Assembly (NCBI GenBank): GCA_017521825.1
Contig: JAFXBK010000018.1
Span: 1 to 49,297 of the forward strand
Length of the DNA stretch: 49,297 nucleotides
Source: Oscillospiraceae bacterium
Lineage (GTDB): Bacteria; Bacillota; Clostridia; Oscillospirales; Ruminococcaceae
Direction of reading: 5' to 3'
Positions 15,934 through 23,567 of the stretch are shown here, in pieces (positions within the stretch are counted from its first letter, which is position 1; every line of letters starts with the position of its first letter). The translations under genes and the position numbers were made by a program. The notes under the pieces were generated by a model. The model was not told the origin of the DNA, searched no databases, and worked only from the letters and a program-made list of their open reading frames with translations.

Positions 15934-15974
15934 AAAAATGGAGGCCCCGTTTTTTATAAAAAGCGGTTCCTCCA
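15934..15974 (-). terminator. Terminator-like hairpin directly after mreB
   Basis: On the minus strand: TGGAGG, then inner CCG and TTTTT, loop ATA, AAAAA and CGG, then CCTCCA followed by TTTTTC. It starts 25 bases past the mreB stop, so part of the transcription may end before mreC. Confidence 0.6.
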
Positions 15975-15998
15975 TAAACGGGTCAATAATGGAAAATA

Positions 15999-17036
15999 TT
16001 AACCAAGGCGGCGTTCGCTGTCGGAAACAACTTCGCGGAGAAGGTCAATGTTGTCAAGAACTTCGCCGGCGCCTGCGGCGACGCAATCAAGGGCGTTTTC
16101 CGCAATGAAAACGGGCATGCCGGTTTCCTTGGAAATAAGTTTGTCAATGTTATGAAGAAGGCTGCCGCCGCCGGTAAGGGTAATGCCGTGGTCGATAATA
16201 TCCGCGGAAAGTTCCGGCGGGGTGCGTTCAAGGGTGGATTTAATCGCGTCCATAATGGAAGAAAGCGGGTCGGAAAGTGCGTCGCGGATTTCTTCGCTGG
16301 TGATGAACATGTTTTTCGGAAGGCCGTCAACAAGGTTGCGTCCCTTGATTTCCATTTCAAGTTCTTCTTCGAAGGGGAATGCGGAACCGATGGCCATTTT
16401 GATGGCTTCGGCGGAGCGTTCACCGATAAGAAGGTTATATTTTCTCTTGATGTAGGAAATGATTGCGGCGTCAAATTCGTCACCGCCTACGCGGACGGAT
16501 TTGGAAGCTACGATACCGCCGAGGGAAATAACCGCAACTTCGGAAGTGCCGCCGCCGATATCAACAACCATGCTTCCGCAAGCTTCCGCAACGGGAAGAC
16601 CTGCGCCGATGGCCGCGGCCATGGGTTCTTCGATAATATGTACCTGGCGTGCGCCGGCTTTCATGGCCGCTTCGCGGACAGCTCTGCGTTCAACTTCGGT
16701 AACGCCGGAAGGGATGCAGATAACACAGCGGGGTCTTGCAAAAATGGAGTTATTGAAAATCTTTTTGATAAAGATCTGGAGCATGGAAGCCGCAATGTCA
16801 AAGTCGGCAATAACGCCGTCTTTAAGCGGTCTTACGGCAACAATGGAACCGGGGGTACGGCCGATAACGTCTTTTGCTTCCTGGCCGACGTAACGTACGG
16901 TGTCGGTGCGGGTGTCAACCGCAACAACGGAAGGTTCGCGCATGATTATGCCTTTTCCCTTGGAAAAGATAAGGGTGTTTGCGGTACCAAGGTCAATGCC
17001 GATATCCTGATTAAAAAAGTTGAAGCTGAAGTTCAT
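15999..17036 (-). CDS. mreB: Rod shape-determining protein MreB (bacterial actin)
   Basis: 345 residues, normal for MreB. It contains the phosphate-1 loop GIDLGTANT (13-21), [27 protein letters not shown], the phosphate-2 motif [13 protein letters not shown] and the adenosine motif LTGGGSLL. It polymerises under the membrane and directs the elongation synthases. GGAG lies upstream of the ATG, behind the promoter at 17090-17118. Confidence 0.97.
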   Translation of the reverse strand: MNFSFNFFNQDIGIDLGTANTLIFSKGKGIIMREPSVVAVDTRTDTVRYVGQEAKDVIGRTPGSIVAVRPLKDGVIADFDIAASMLQIFIKKIFNNSIFARPRCVICIPSGVTEVERRAVREAAMKAGARQVHIIEEPMAAAIGAGLPVAEACGSMVVDIGGGTSEVAVISLGGIVASKSVRVGGDEFDAAIISYIKRKYNLLIGERSAEAIKMAIGSAFPFEEELEMEIKGRNLVDGLPKNMFITSEEIRDALSDPLSSIMDAIKSTLERTPPELSADIIDHGITLTGGGSLLHNIDKLISKETGMPVFIAENALDCVAAGAGEVLDNIDLLREVVSDSERRLG

Positions 17037-17089
17037 TAATAAAAGCTCTCCTTTCGAGCGGTGAAATCGTTTTTGTCGTCTATATAGTT

Positions 17090-17118
17090 ATTATACTTGC
17101 TGTATGGTTCAAAAGCAA
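17090..17118 (-). promoter_or_regulatory. Promoter of the mreB operon
   Basis: TTGCTT (17118-17113), a 17-bp spacer and TATAAT (17095-17090) on the minus strand, with a GACGACAAAAACG leader before the mreB site. Confidence 0.65.
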
Positions 17119-17154
17119 TGGAACAAATGTGAAGAAACTGTAAAATCTGGCTTA

Positions 17155-17565
17155 TCAAAGGGAAATTCCCGCGTCCGCGAGCATATCCGCAAGGGTTGTG
17201 GAATCCACAACCGCATCGACCGCGTCCTGGATCTTTTTATAAAGCCCGAAGGTCACGCAACCGTCGGAACGGTCGCATCCGCTTTCGCAGCATTCCACCG
17301 GGGCAATGGTGCCTTCCGCCGCCCTAAGGATATCTCCTGCGGTAATTTCCGAAGCCGGGCGGGCAAGGATATATCCGCCCTGGGCGCCGCGGATACTTTT
17401 AACAAGTCCGGCCTTGGAAAGCGGGCTTATAATCTGTTCAAGATATTTTTCACTTATGTTTTGGCGTTTTGCAATTTCTTTAACCGGAACAGGTCTTTCG
17501 CCGCCTTCTGTTGCAAGGTCGAGCATAAGCCTGAGGCCGTAACGGCCTTTTGTGGAAATCATCAT
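17155..17565 (-). CDS. Rrf2 family transcriptional regulator (IscR-like)
   Basis: 136 residues with the winged helix of Rrf2 proteins (MISTKGRYGLRLMLDLA at the start, SEKYLEQI, SIRGAQGGYIL). A cysteine cluster (CCESGCDRSDGC, about 92-103) matches the Fe-S ligation site of IscR/CymR-type sensors, so it probably senses iron-sulfur or cysteine status. In many Firmicutes this gene precedes iscS and nifU; here it stands alone and the next gene is mreB. Two adjacent ATG codons compete as start; the AAAGGG site suits either. Confidence 0.88.
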   Translation of the reverse strand: MMISTKGRYGLRLMLDLATEGGERPVPVKEIAKRQNISEKYLEQIISPLSKAGLVKSIRGAQGGYILARPASEITAGDILRAAEGTIAPVECCESGCDRSDGCVTFGLYKKIQDAVDAVVDSTTLADMLADAGISL

Positions 17566-17612
17566 AGCGTTAAAACCCTTTATTAATATAATAAATATTA
17601 TTTAAGCAATTA

Positions 17613-17641
17613 ATTATAGCACAAGTGCAAATTCATAGCAA
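17613..17641 (-). promoter_or_regulatory. Promoter of the Rrf2 gene
   Basis: TTGCTA (17641-17636), a 17-bp spacer and TATAAT (17618-17613). A strongly AT-rich tract follows before the start codon and could hold an operator. Confidence 0.6.
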
Positions 17642-17710
17642 GATGCAGGGAAATAAAATTAAGAATTTGTTAAAAAATTTTTTAAAACAGCCGCGTTCCG
17701 CTTAACAAAT

Positions 17711-18117
17711 AACCCGGAGGGCAAGCCTCCCTTGCCTAAAGGGAGGTGGCATCGCGTAGCGATGACGGAGGGATTCCTTCATAGCGGGCGACCGCAAGGG
17801 TCGCCCCTACGACGTTTTAATAAAACCAACAGTCAAGTAGGGGCGGATATCATCCGCCCGGTTGCAGACCGCCAAATCTGCAGTAGGGAACAATAAAAGC
17901 CTCCCCTATTAGGGGAGGTGTCTGCGAAGCAGACGGAAGGGTGGAAAAAAGCCTTCCCTTTTGCGAAGGTGACACCAAAGATGACAAATGAGGGATAACC
18001 AAGAACCCGGAGGGCAAGCCTCCCTTGCCTAAAGGGAGGTGGCATCGCGTAGCGATGACGGAGGGATTCTTTCATAAGGGGCGACCGCAAGGGTCGCCCC
18101 TATGTTGTTCCGAAATA
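17711..18117. repeat. Cluster of family A and B repeats, with two near-identical B copies
   Basis: This accounts for the gene-free 600 bases between the Rrf2 gene and ispF. A family B copy at about 17712-17778 recurs almost identically at about 18008-18074 (inner stem ATCGC/GCGAT). Between them are family A copies of the ACCGCAAGGGT type (about 17786-17811) and the GATATCATC type (17838-17861), and further B copies (17898-17943 and about 17950-17995). Another A copy ends the cluster at 18102. Confidence 0.8.
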
Positions 18118-18134
18118 AACCAACCCTAACCAAT

Positions 18135-18162
18135 AAAAAACGGGCGCACCGGAATGCGCCCG
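18135..18162 (-). terminator. Terminator after ispF
   Basis: CGGGCGCA, loop of 6, TGCGCCCG (18141-18162), then TTTTTT on the minus strand, 7 bases after the ispF stop. Confidence 0.88.
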
Positions 18163-18168
18163 CAAAAC

Positions 18169-18636
18169 TTATTTTTCCAAAAGAACCACCACGTGAGCAC
18201 CAATGCCTTCGCCCCGAAGGCCAAGGCCTTCTTCTGTGGTCGCCTTGATGTTCACGTTTGCAATATCCGTGCTCAAAGCGTTTGCCAAAACCTCTCTCAT
18301 CCGTTCAATAAACGGCTTGAGCATCGGCCTTTCGGCAATAACAGTGCAGTCAAGATTACAAACGAAATATCCCGTGCTCAAAATCTCGGAGTAAACATCT
18401 TTAAGCAAAAGAATGCTGTCAGCGTCCTTATATTTCGGGTCCTTGTCCGGAAAACGCCTTCCTATATCCGGAAGGGAAAGCGCGCCCAGAAGCGCATCCG
18501 CAACCGCATGAGCAAGAACGTCCGCGTCCGAATGTCCAAGAAGCCCCTTTTCATAAGGAATCTCAACTCCGCCGAGAATAAGGCGGCGCCCTTCAACAAG
18601 TTTGTGAACGTCATATCCGTGACCGATCCGGATCAT
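18169..18636 (-). CDS. ispF: 2-C-methyl-D-erythritol 2,4-cyclodiphosphate synthase
   Basis: 155 residues, standard IspF length. The divalent-metal site is Asp9, His11 (GYDVH) and His43 (LAHAVADAL), with GHSDADV (34-40) and the C-terminal [15 protein letters not shown]. It forms the cyclodiphosphate of the non-mevalonate isoprenoid pathway. It overlaps ispD by 4 bases on the minus strand, so the two consecutive-pathway enzymes are translationally coupled. Confidence 0.96.
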   Translation of the reverse strand: MIRIGHGYDVHKLVEGRRLILGGVEIPYEKGLLGHSDADVLAHAVADALLGALSLPDIGRRFPDKDPKYKDADSILLLKDVYSEILSTGYFVCNLDCTVIAERPMLKPFIERMREVLANALSTDIANVNIKATTEEGLGLRGEGIGAHVVVLLEK

Positions 18637-19358
18637 TCAGAATCCCTTCCTTTCAAAAGCGCTTCCGCAATAAGAATATCCTCCGGCGAGGTGATTTTTA
18701 TGTTGTACCGTTTTCCCGGGGTAAGAAAAACTTTTCTTGCGTCGTTTTCAAAAATCCTGCTGTCGTCCGTCCAGTCGGAAAGCTCCCGGAAGGCTCTTTC
18801 CATGGCGGCTTTGTAGATCCTGATGTCAAAAATCTGGGGAGTCTGGGCGGCAAAAAGTTTTTCCCGGGCGGGAGTATATTCCACAAAACCGTTCTTTTTG
18901 CCGTATTTTATGGTGTCCGTTACCGGAACAGCAAGAACCGCGCCGCCGCAGCGAAAAGCGTCCCGGGCGCATCTGCTGATGTCCTCCGGAAGGATAAGCG
19001 GCCTTGCGCCATCGTGAATGGCCACAAAATCCGTTTCGGCGGAAGCGGCAAGAACTCCGTTTTTAACGGATTCCGCCCGGGTCGCGCCGCCGGAAACAAC
19101 GGTTTTAAGCTTGGAAATTTTATATTCTTCCGCAAGTTTTTTGATTTCCTCAATGGAGCTTTCTTTTGTTACAACAACAATTTCCGAAACGTCGCCGCAG
19201 TTTTCATAGGCAAGAAGGCTTCTTGCCACAACCGGAATTCCGGAAACGGGCAAAAAAATCTTGTCTTTTCCGCCCATTCTTACGGAACTTCCGGCGGCAA
19301 CAACCACCGCGCTTAAAAAAGGTTTTGAAAAAAGGCTCGGTTCAAAAAAATCTTCCAC
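18633..19358 (-). CDS. ispD: 2-C-methyl-D-erythritol 4-phosphate cytidylyltransferase
   Basis: 241 residues with the CTP-binding loop [16 protein letters not shown] (21-36), [20 protein letters not shown] and TDDS motifs of IspD. GTG at 19358 is preferred as start because GGAGG lies 9 bases upstream. The N-terminus is about 12 residues longer than usual ([12 protein letters not shown]). A family B repeat lies just upstream, and no clear promoter is visible in the gap to tmk. Confidence 0.95.
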   Translation of the reverse strand: MEDFFEPSLFSKPFLSAVVVAAGSSVRMGGKDKIFLPVSGIPVVARSLLAYENCGDVSEIVVVTKESSIEEIKKLAEEYKISKLKTVVSGGATRAESVKNGVLAASAETDFVAIHDGARPLILPEDISRCARDAFRCGGAVLAVPVTDTIKYGKKNGFVEYTPAREKLFAAQTPQIFDIRIYKAAMERAFRELSDWTDDSRIFENDARKVFLTPGKRYNIKITSPEDILIAEALLKGRDSE

Positions 19359-19380
19359 TTATAAAACCTCCTTTTCAATT

Positions 19381-19435
19381 TGCCTCCCCTATCAGGGGAG
19401 GTGGCATTTCCGAAGGAAATGACGAAAGGGTGGAA
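19381..19435 (+). repeat. Family B repeat upstream of ispD
   Basis: TGCCTCCCCTATCAGGGGAGG first hairpin, inner stem ATTTCC/GGAAAT around GAA, then GACGAAAGGGTGGAA. Confidence 0.8.
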
Positions 19436-19492
19436 ACTGTTTTTCTGTTTTTATAATACCACAAAAACCCTTTTTTGAAAAGAAAAACTCGT

Positions 19493-19521
19493 TTGACAAT
19501 ATTGCGCCCAATGGGTATAAT
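19493..19521 (+). promoter_or_regulatory. Promoter of tmk
   Basis: Consensus TTGACA (19493-19498), a 17-bp spacer and TATAAT (19516-19521). Confidence 0.85.
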
Positions 19522-19556
19522 TATTTTCAGAAAACCTTGAAGGGAGCGCTTTGATT

Positions 19557-20186
19557 TTGGAAAACAAACGCGGACTTTTTATCGTAATAGAGGGTGTTGA
19601 CGGAAGCGGAAAAACAACCCAGGCAAATCTCCTTGCGGAATATCTCCGCAGCAAAGGAAGAACTATCCACCATACGGCGGAACCCACCGCCACCGGCCTT
19701 GGCGGAATGGTCCGCGATGGCCTTGGCGGCGAACATCCCAGAACCCGGGAGGAACTTGCGGCAATGTTTGCCGCGGACAGAGTTTCCCACAACGTAAGCC
19801 CGAAAAACGGAATAATCAAGCATCTTAACGAGGGAACGGACGTTGTCTGCGACCGCTATTATTATTCTTCCCTTGCCTACCAGGGCGTTGATGGCGCAAT
19901 TGATTGGGTCGCAAATATGAACCTTAACTGCCCGTTCATCACAAAGCCGGATATCTGCATTTTCCTGGATATGGATCCGGAAAAATGCCACGAACATATC
20001 CGCGCCGGCAGGACCCATTTTGAAATTTATGAGGAAAACGCCGCAATGATTGCCGAAACCCGCCGCCGCTACGGAATCGCCTTCGAAATGCTTAAAGGCC
20101 GCGATAACATCGCCATAATCGATTCCACTGGCACCATTGAGGAAGTTTTTGAACAGATAAAAACCGAAATCGACAAACTTTTATAA
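19557..20186 (+). CDS. tmk: Thymidylate kinase
   Basis: 209 residues with P-loop EGVDGSGKTT (12-21), the DRYYYSSLAYQG substrate motif and an Arg-containing lid (RAGRTHFE). It phosphorylates dTMP to dTDP. Two TTG codons are possible starts: 19557 has AGGGAG at the usual 10-base distance, 19551 only 4 bases away, so the downstream one is chosen. The usual Tmk neighbours (DNA polymerase delta', PSP1 protein) are absent. It has its own promoter and terminator. Confidence 0.93.
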   Translation: MENKRGLFIVIEGVDGSGKTTQANLLAEYLRSKGRTIHHTAEPTATGLGGMVRDGLGGEHPRTREELAAMFAADRVSHNVSPKNGIIKHLNEGTDVVCDRYYYSSLAYQGVDGAIDWVANMNLNCPFITKPDICIFLDMDPEKCHEHIRAGRTHFEIYEENAAMIAETRRRYGIAFEMLKGRDNIAIIDSTGTIEEVFEQIKTEIDKLL

Positions 20187-20194
20187 AAAAACAA

Positions 20195-20226
20195 AAAAGC
20201 ACCCGCAAGGGTGCTTTTCCTTTTTA
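20195..20226 (+). terminator. Terminator after tmk
   Basis: AAAAGCACCC, GCAA, GGGTGCTTTT (20195-20218) and a T-rich tail; the same stem-loop as after the alcohol dehydrogenase gene. Confidence 0.88.
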
Positions 20227-20430
20227 GCCTCCCCTATTAGGGGAGGTGTCTGCGAAGCAGACGGAAGGGTGGAAAAAAGCCTTCCCTCGTGGGGAGGTGG
20301 ATTTTTGTTTGCTTTGCAAACAAAAAGACGGAGGGATTCCTTCCAAACGGGCGCACACATAGGTGCGCCCCTACATTGTTCTAATAAACCAATCATTCCA
20401 ACCGTAGGGGCGGATATCATCCGCCCGTTT
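20227..20430. repeat. Cluster of family A and B repeats between tmk and the DJ-1-like gene
   Basis: Two consecutive family B copies (about 20227-20274, inner stem TCTGC/GCAGA; about 20280-20340, inner stem TTTTTGTTTGC and its complement). Then family A copies of the CACACATAGGTG type (20349-20374) and the GATATCATC type (20404-20427). No gene is seen. Confidence 0.85.
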
Positions 20431-20448
20431 TCGCATTAGCCTTTTTTT

Positions 20449-21081
20449 CTATTGATACTCCCGAAGTTCCTCCAAAAATTCCGCGTATTCCTCTTCCGAC
20501 CAGTAAAAAGTCAGCTCTTCCTCGGAAAAATCCTTTGGTTCATCGCGCATAAAATTTTCTCCGATATCATATCCGAAACGGCGCAGAACCGCTTCGGAAA
20601 ATTCCCGGAAGAACATTCCTATTCCGGTTATAACGTTTCCTTCGGAAACAACGCCCTTGTGGACAAAATTTTCCTTTTCGATAAACGGAAAAACTTCCGC
20701 CATTTGCATAAAAAATCCCGCGGTGAACTTTTTGCCTTCAAGAACTCCCGATTTTGCAAGAAGCAAAGGCGCGGAAGAAATCGCCGCAAAAACAACGTCG
20801 GTTTCTGCCCCGCTTTTTAAAAAATCAATCAGCTTTTCGTCAAAAAGCGCCGGAAGCGGGTTTATCGTCCCCGGAAGAATAAGGCAATCGTAATCGGTTA
20901 TTTTTATTTCTCCGGTGGTTTTCGTCGGAAAAACAAAAAGCCCTTCCTCGCTTTTATATTCCTTGTTTTCCGTTGCGATAAAATCGATTTTTTCTCCGAA
21001 CCAGACCGAAAGCGCGGAAGTAAGGCAGGTTATTTCCTGGAGCGAAAAATCCGGATATATAAGAACGCCAAATTTTTTCAT
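20449..21081 (-). CDS. DJ-1/PfpI family protein lacking the nucleophilic cysteine
   Basis: 210 residues with the DJ-1/PfpI fold: FGVLIYPDFSLQE at the start (Glu17 in the position of the conserved Glu), CLILPG (66-71) and AAISSAPLLLAKSGVLEGK (99-117). The nucleophile elbow normally reads AICAGP; here Cys is replaced by Ser102. A C-terminal acidic extension of about 30 residues is unusual. Chaperone, deglycase or peptidase activity through Cys is therefore unlikely; the protein may be a ligand-binding homologue. It is 15 bases downstream of the ABC-F gene on the same strand, so it may be co-transcribed and share its attenuation control. Confidence 0.8.
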   Translation of the reverse strand: MKKFGVLIYPDFSLQEITCLTSALSVWFGEKIDFIATENKEYKSEEGLFVFPTKTTGEIKITDYDCLILPGTINPLPALFDEKLIDFLKSGAETDVVFAAISSAPLLLAKSGVLEGKKFTAGFFMQMAEVFPFIEKENFVHKGVVSEGNVITGIGMFFREFSEAVLRRFGYDIGENFMRDEPKDFSEEELTFYWSEEEYAEFLEELREYQ

Positions 21082-21096
21082 ATATAATCCCCCAAA

Positions 21097-22635
21097 TCAA
21101 AATTCCGGGTAAACCCTTTTAAGCCCGTTTTCGTCCATTTCAAAAACTTTTTCGCAAACTTCCGCAATGTATTTTCTGTCGTGGGAAACGCTGATTATCA
21201 CCCCGCCGAAGTTTTTCAGAACTTCCCTTATCATGGGGTTGGAAAGCGGCGAAAGGTTTCGTGTGGGTTCGTCAAGAATAAGCACGTTGTAATCCGAAAG
21301 CGCCATTTTCGCAAAGAAAAGTTTTGCCTTCTGTCCGCCGGAAAGTTCCTTTGCCGGGTGGCTCATTTCCTCCGCCGTGAATTTAATGCTTCCGAGATAG
21401 GTGCGGATTCTGGTGCGTTCTTCCTTCGTTCCGCCTTCCGCCAGAAGTTCGATGGGGCTTTGGGAAAGGTCAAAACCTTCCTCGTAATTTTGCGGCATAT
21501 ACGCCGCTTTTATGTCCTTCCGGGAAAGGAGCTCCTCCGCAATTTTCCGAAGAAGAGTGGTTTTTCCTGCGCCGTTTTTACCGATTATGCAGATTTTTTC
21601 CCCGCCGGAAATTTCAAGTCGGATTTCGCCGCAAAGGCGCTTTTCCCCGGCAAAAAGCTCCGGAATTTCAAGGGAAAGAACCCTTTTTCCGCTTGGAACT
21701 TTTGCTTCTTCGCCGAAGCGGAGAAAAATCGCGTCTTCGCTTTCCGGCATCTGGGTAAGGTTTTCTTTTTCCTTTTCAAAGCGTTTTCCCATGGCCTTAA
21801 CGGAATGCATCTTTTTCTTCAAAAGCGCGCCGCCGTGGGGATCCCCCCGGGAAATGTTTTCCTGCTGGTGGTCAACTTTCTGGTAAATCTGGCGGTAGCG
21901 TTCCATTTTTTTGTCAAAATCCCGCTTTTCGCTTTTTGCCATCTGTTCCTGTTTTTCAAAACCGGAAAGGCGTTCGGTAACGTAGGTTTTATAATCGGTT
22001 TTGGAAACGGTGCATCTTGCCCTTGTTTTTCTGCGAAGCTGTTCCATGTGGATTATCATATCCGCGGTGCGTTCCAAAAGGGTTTCGTCGTGGCTTATAA
22101 AAAGTACCGAAAGCCCGCAGTAGTTTATAAAATTTTCCAGCCATTCAAGAGTTTCGATATCAATATCGTTGGAAGGCTCATCAAGAAGAAGAATATCCGG
22201 GCGCCTTGCAAGAACCGCCGCCATCCTTACTTTTACTTTTTCGCCGCCGGAAAGGGTTTTCATCTTCCTTTCGGAATCAAAAATTTCCGGCTCTATTCCA
22301 ACCTGGGAAGCAATTTCGGAAACTTCATAGGGCAGAAGTTCCGAAAAACCGGCCTTTTCGCAAAATTCCAAAACGGAAAGTTCTTTTTCAAAATCGGAAA
22401 TCTCCTGGGCAAGGTAGCCGAAAACCGCGCCGCCGCGGATAATTTCGCCGGAATATTCGATATAATTTTCGGCAAGTTCCGGGTCATAGATAAGTTTTAA
22501 AAGGGTGGATTTTCCGTTTCCTTCCTCACCGATAATTGCGGCCTTGTCCCCTTCGTTAAGAACGAAGGAAAGGTTTTCGGAAAGAACGTGGGAATCCTTT
22601 GTGTGGTTCATGGAAAGATTTTTAATCTGGAGCAT
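21097..22635 (-). CDS. ABC-F protein of the antibiotic-resistance (ribosome protection) type
   Basis: 512 residues from ATG 22635 (GGAGGG 5 bases upstream), with two ABC ATPase domains and no membrane segment. Domain 1: Walker A GEEGNGKST (36-44), LSGGE (128-132), Walker B ILLLDEP (148-154). Domain 2: Walker A GKNGAGKTT (352-360), LSGGQ (431-435), VLILDEP (451-457) with the D-loop TRNLSPLSN seen in Lsa/Vga-like members. The linker (about 205-320) is long and helical, as in ARE ABC-F proteins whose linker tip displaces drugs from the peptidyl-transferase centre. Housekeeping ABC-F function cannot be excluded, but the drug-attenuation-type leader upstream favours resistance. Confidence 0.88.
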   Translation of the reverse strand: MLQIKNLSMNHTKDSHVLSENLSFVLNEGDKAAIIGEEGNGKSTLLKLIYDPELAENYIEYSGEIIRGGAVFGYLAQEISDFEKELSVLEFCEKAGFSELLPYEVSEIASQVGIEPEIFDSERKMKTLSGGEKVKVRMAAVLARRPDILLLDEPSNDIDIETLEWLENFINYCGLSVLFISHDETLLERTADMIIHMEQLRRKTRARCTVSKTDYKTYVTERLSGFEKQEQMAKSEKRDFDKKMERYRQIYQKVDHQQENISRGDPHGGALLKKKMHSVKAMGKRFEKEKENLTQMPESEDAIFLRFGEEAKVPSGKRVLSLEIPELFAGEKRLCGEIRLEISGGEKICIIGKNGAGKTTLLRKIAEELLSRKDIKAAYMPQNYEEGFDLSQSPIELLAEGGTKEERTRIRTYLGSIKFTAEEMSHPAKELSGGQKAKLFFAKMALSDYNVLILDEPTRNLSPLSNPMIREVLKNFGGVIISVSHDRKYIAEVCEKVFEMDENGLKRVYPEF

Positions 22636-22660
22636 AAATTCCCTCCTTTTTTCGGGAAAC

Positions 22661-22696
22661 AAAAAAGGTCTGCCTTCGGCAAAGCGAACGCAGACC
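22661..22696 (-). terminator. Attenuator terminator of the ABC-F gene
   Basis: GGTCTGC (22696-22690) pairs with GCAGACC (22673-22667), with an inner TTCG/CGAA stem, followed by UUUUUU (22666-22661). It lies 25 bases before the ABC-F start. Confidence 0.88.
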
Positions 22697-22843
22697 AACA
22701 AAAGCTCGTTTTTTGATAAAAAGGGCTTTTACGTCAAATAATCTGCGTTTTTCCGTAAGGAACAAAGCCGCCGCAATTTTTGCGGAAGCCGCCGAAGGTT
22801 TTTCGGTTTTTATTCTTACTTCAAAAACGGATTATTTGCGCAT
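22687..22843 (-). promoter_or_regulatory. Ribosome-mediated attenuation leader of the ABC-F gene
   Basis: Three RNA segments can pair in two exclusive ways. Segment 1 (22838-22823, CAAATAATCCGTTTTT) covers the end of the short ORF. It pairs over 9+7 bp with segment 2 (22752-22735), leaving a 2-nt bulge. Segment 2 also contains AACGCAGA (22749-22742), which is perfectly complementary to segment 3, TCTGCGTT (22694-22687), the 5' arm of the terminator. A ribosome stalled on the short ORF would cover segment 1, free segment 2 to bind segment 3, and so prevent termination. Confidence 0.8.
22832..22843 (-). CDS. Three-codon regulatory uORF (Met-Arg-Lys-stop)
   Basis: ATG CGC AAA TAA on the minus strand, with AAAGGGTGA 5 bases upstream, about 24 nt after the predicted transcription start. 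Its codons and stop form the start of pairing segment 1. Very short uORFs on which drug-bound ribosomes stall are known from attenuated Firmicutes ABC-F resistance genes; the peptide itself need have no other role. Confidence 0.7.
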   Translation of the reverse strand: MRK

Positions 22844-22873
22844 CTTTTCACCCTTTTCATATTTTATGTTTTA

Positions 22874-22902
22874 AATATAGCACTTTGGAAAGCGGATTTC
22901 AA
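22874..22902 (-). promoter_or_regulatory. Promoter of the ABC-F leader
   Basis: TTGAAA (22902-22897), a 17-bp spacer ending in TGC, and TATATT (22879-22874), giving a transcription start near 22867. Confidence 0.75.
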
Positions 22903-22945
22903 GTAGGGGCAGATATTATCCGCCAGTTTCAAAACGGCGTTTTGC

Positions 22946-23011
22946 GGATGAACACCTCATCCGGCACGCTTTTATGCTTTGTGGCGTGCCACCTTCCCCT
23001 CAAGGGGAAGG
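22946..23011 (-). repeat. Family B repeat overlapping the 3' end of the LMW-PTP gene
   Basis: On the minus strand: CCTTCCCCTTGAGGGGAAGG, then GGCACGC/GCGTGCC around a longer loop, then GGATGAGGTG. The phosphatase reading frame runs into it and stops inside. A decayed family A copy (GTAGGGGCAGATATTATC) is at 22903-22924. Confidence 0.7.
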
Positions 23012-23463
23012 CTATTAAGGATTCCTTCGCATCCTTCAAGAACGTCCCGATAGGTTGTTTCAAAATCTCCGCTGTACCATGGGTCGGCAACTTCGCCGGG
23101 GCGGTTTGTGAAATCCAGAAGCATTTTTATTTTTCCGTCCGGGTCGCCGCCGGTTATCCGGAGCATGTTGCGGATGTTCCAGTTATCCATTCCGATGAGT
23201 AAATCGTAATAATCGTAATCGGAGCGGGTCATCTGCCTTGCGCGCTTTCCGTCGCAGTTTATGCCTTTTTTGGCAAGAAGCTTTTTCGCCGGGGGATAGA
23301 CCGGGTTTCCGATTCCGTTCCAAATTTCTTCGGTGCTGGTTGCGGCGGAGGAAATTTCGAATTCAAATTCCCTGCCGTTTTTGGAGAGCAGGTCTTTCAT
23401 AACAAATTCCGCCATGGGGCTTCTGCAGATGTTGCCGTGGCAGACAAAAAGGATTTTAATCAT
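22972..23463 (-). CDS. Low-molecular-weight protein tyrosine phosphatase
   Basis: 163 residues. The P-loop CHGNICRS (Cys8 to Arg14, C-x5-R) and the general-acid motif DPWY (Asp127) are intact. It removes phosphate from protein tyrosine or arginine residues; no kinase partner is nearby. The last 14 residues (NSLPLEGKVARHKA) are encoded by a family B repeat and replace the normal end of the protein at about residue 150. GGAG precedes the ATG. The upstream gap to the divergent GNAT gene is short. Confidence 0.92.
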   Translation of the reverse strand: MIKILFVCHGNICRSPMAEFVMKDLLSKNGREFEFEISSAATSTEEIWNGIGNPVYPPAKKLLAKKGINCDGKRARQMTRSDYDYYDLLIGMDNWNIRNMLRITGGDPDGKIKMLLDFTNRPGEVADPWYSGDFETTYRDVLEGCEGILNSLPLEGKVARHKA

Positions 23464-23503
23464 AAGGTTTTCTCCAATCGTTTTTTCTGAAAAACAGTAT
23501 AGC

Positions 23504-23532
23504 TTGATTTTCGTTTGCTGTCAAAGTATAAT
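23504..23532 (+). promoter_or_regulatory. Promoter of the GNAT gene
   Basis: TTGATT (23504-23509), a 17-bp spacer and TATAAT (23527-23532). Confidence 0.75.
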
Positions 23533-23567
23533 TCTGATATACGATTTTATCCGAAGGGAGCAAAACA

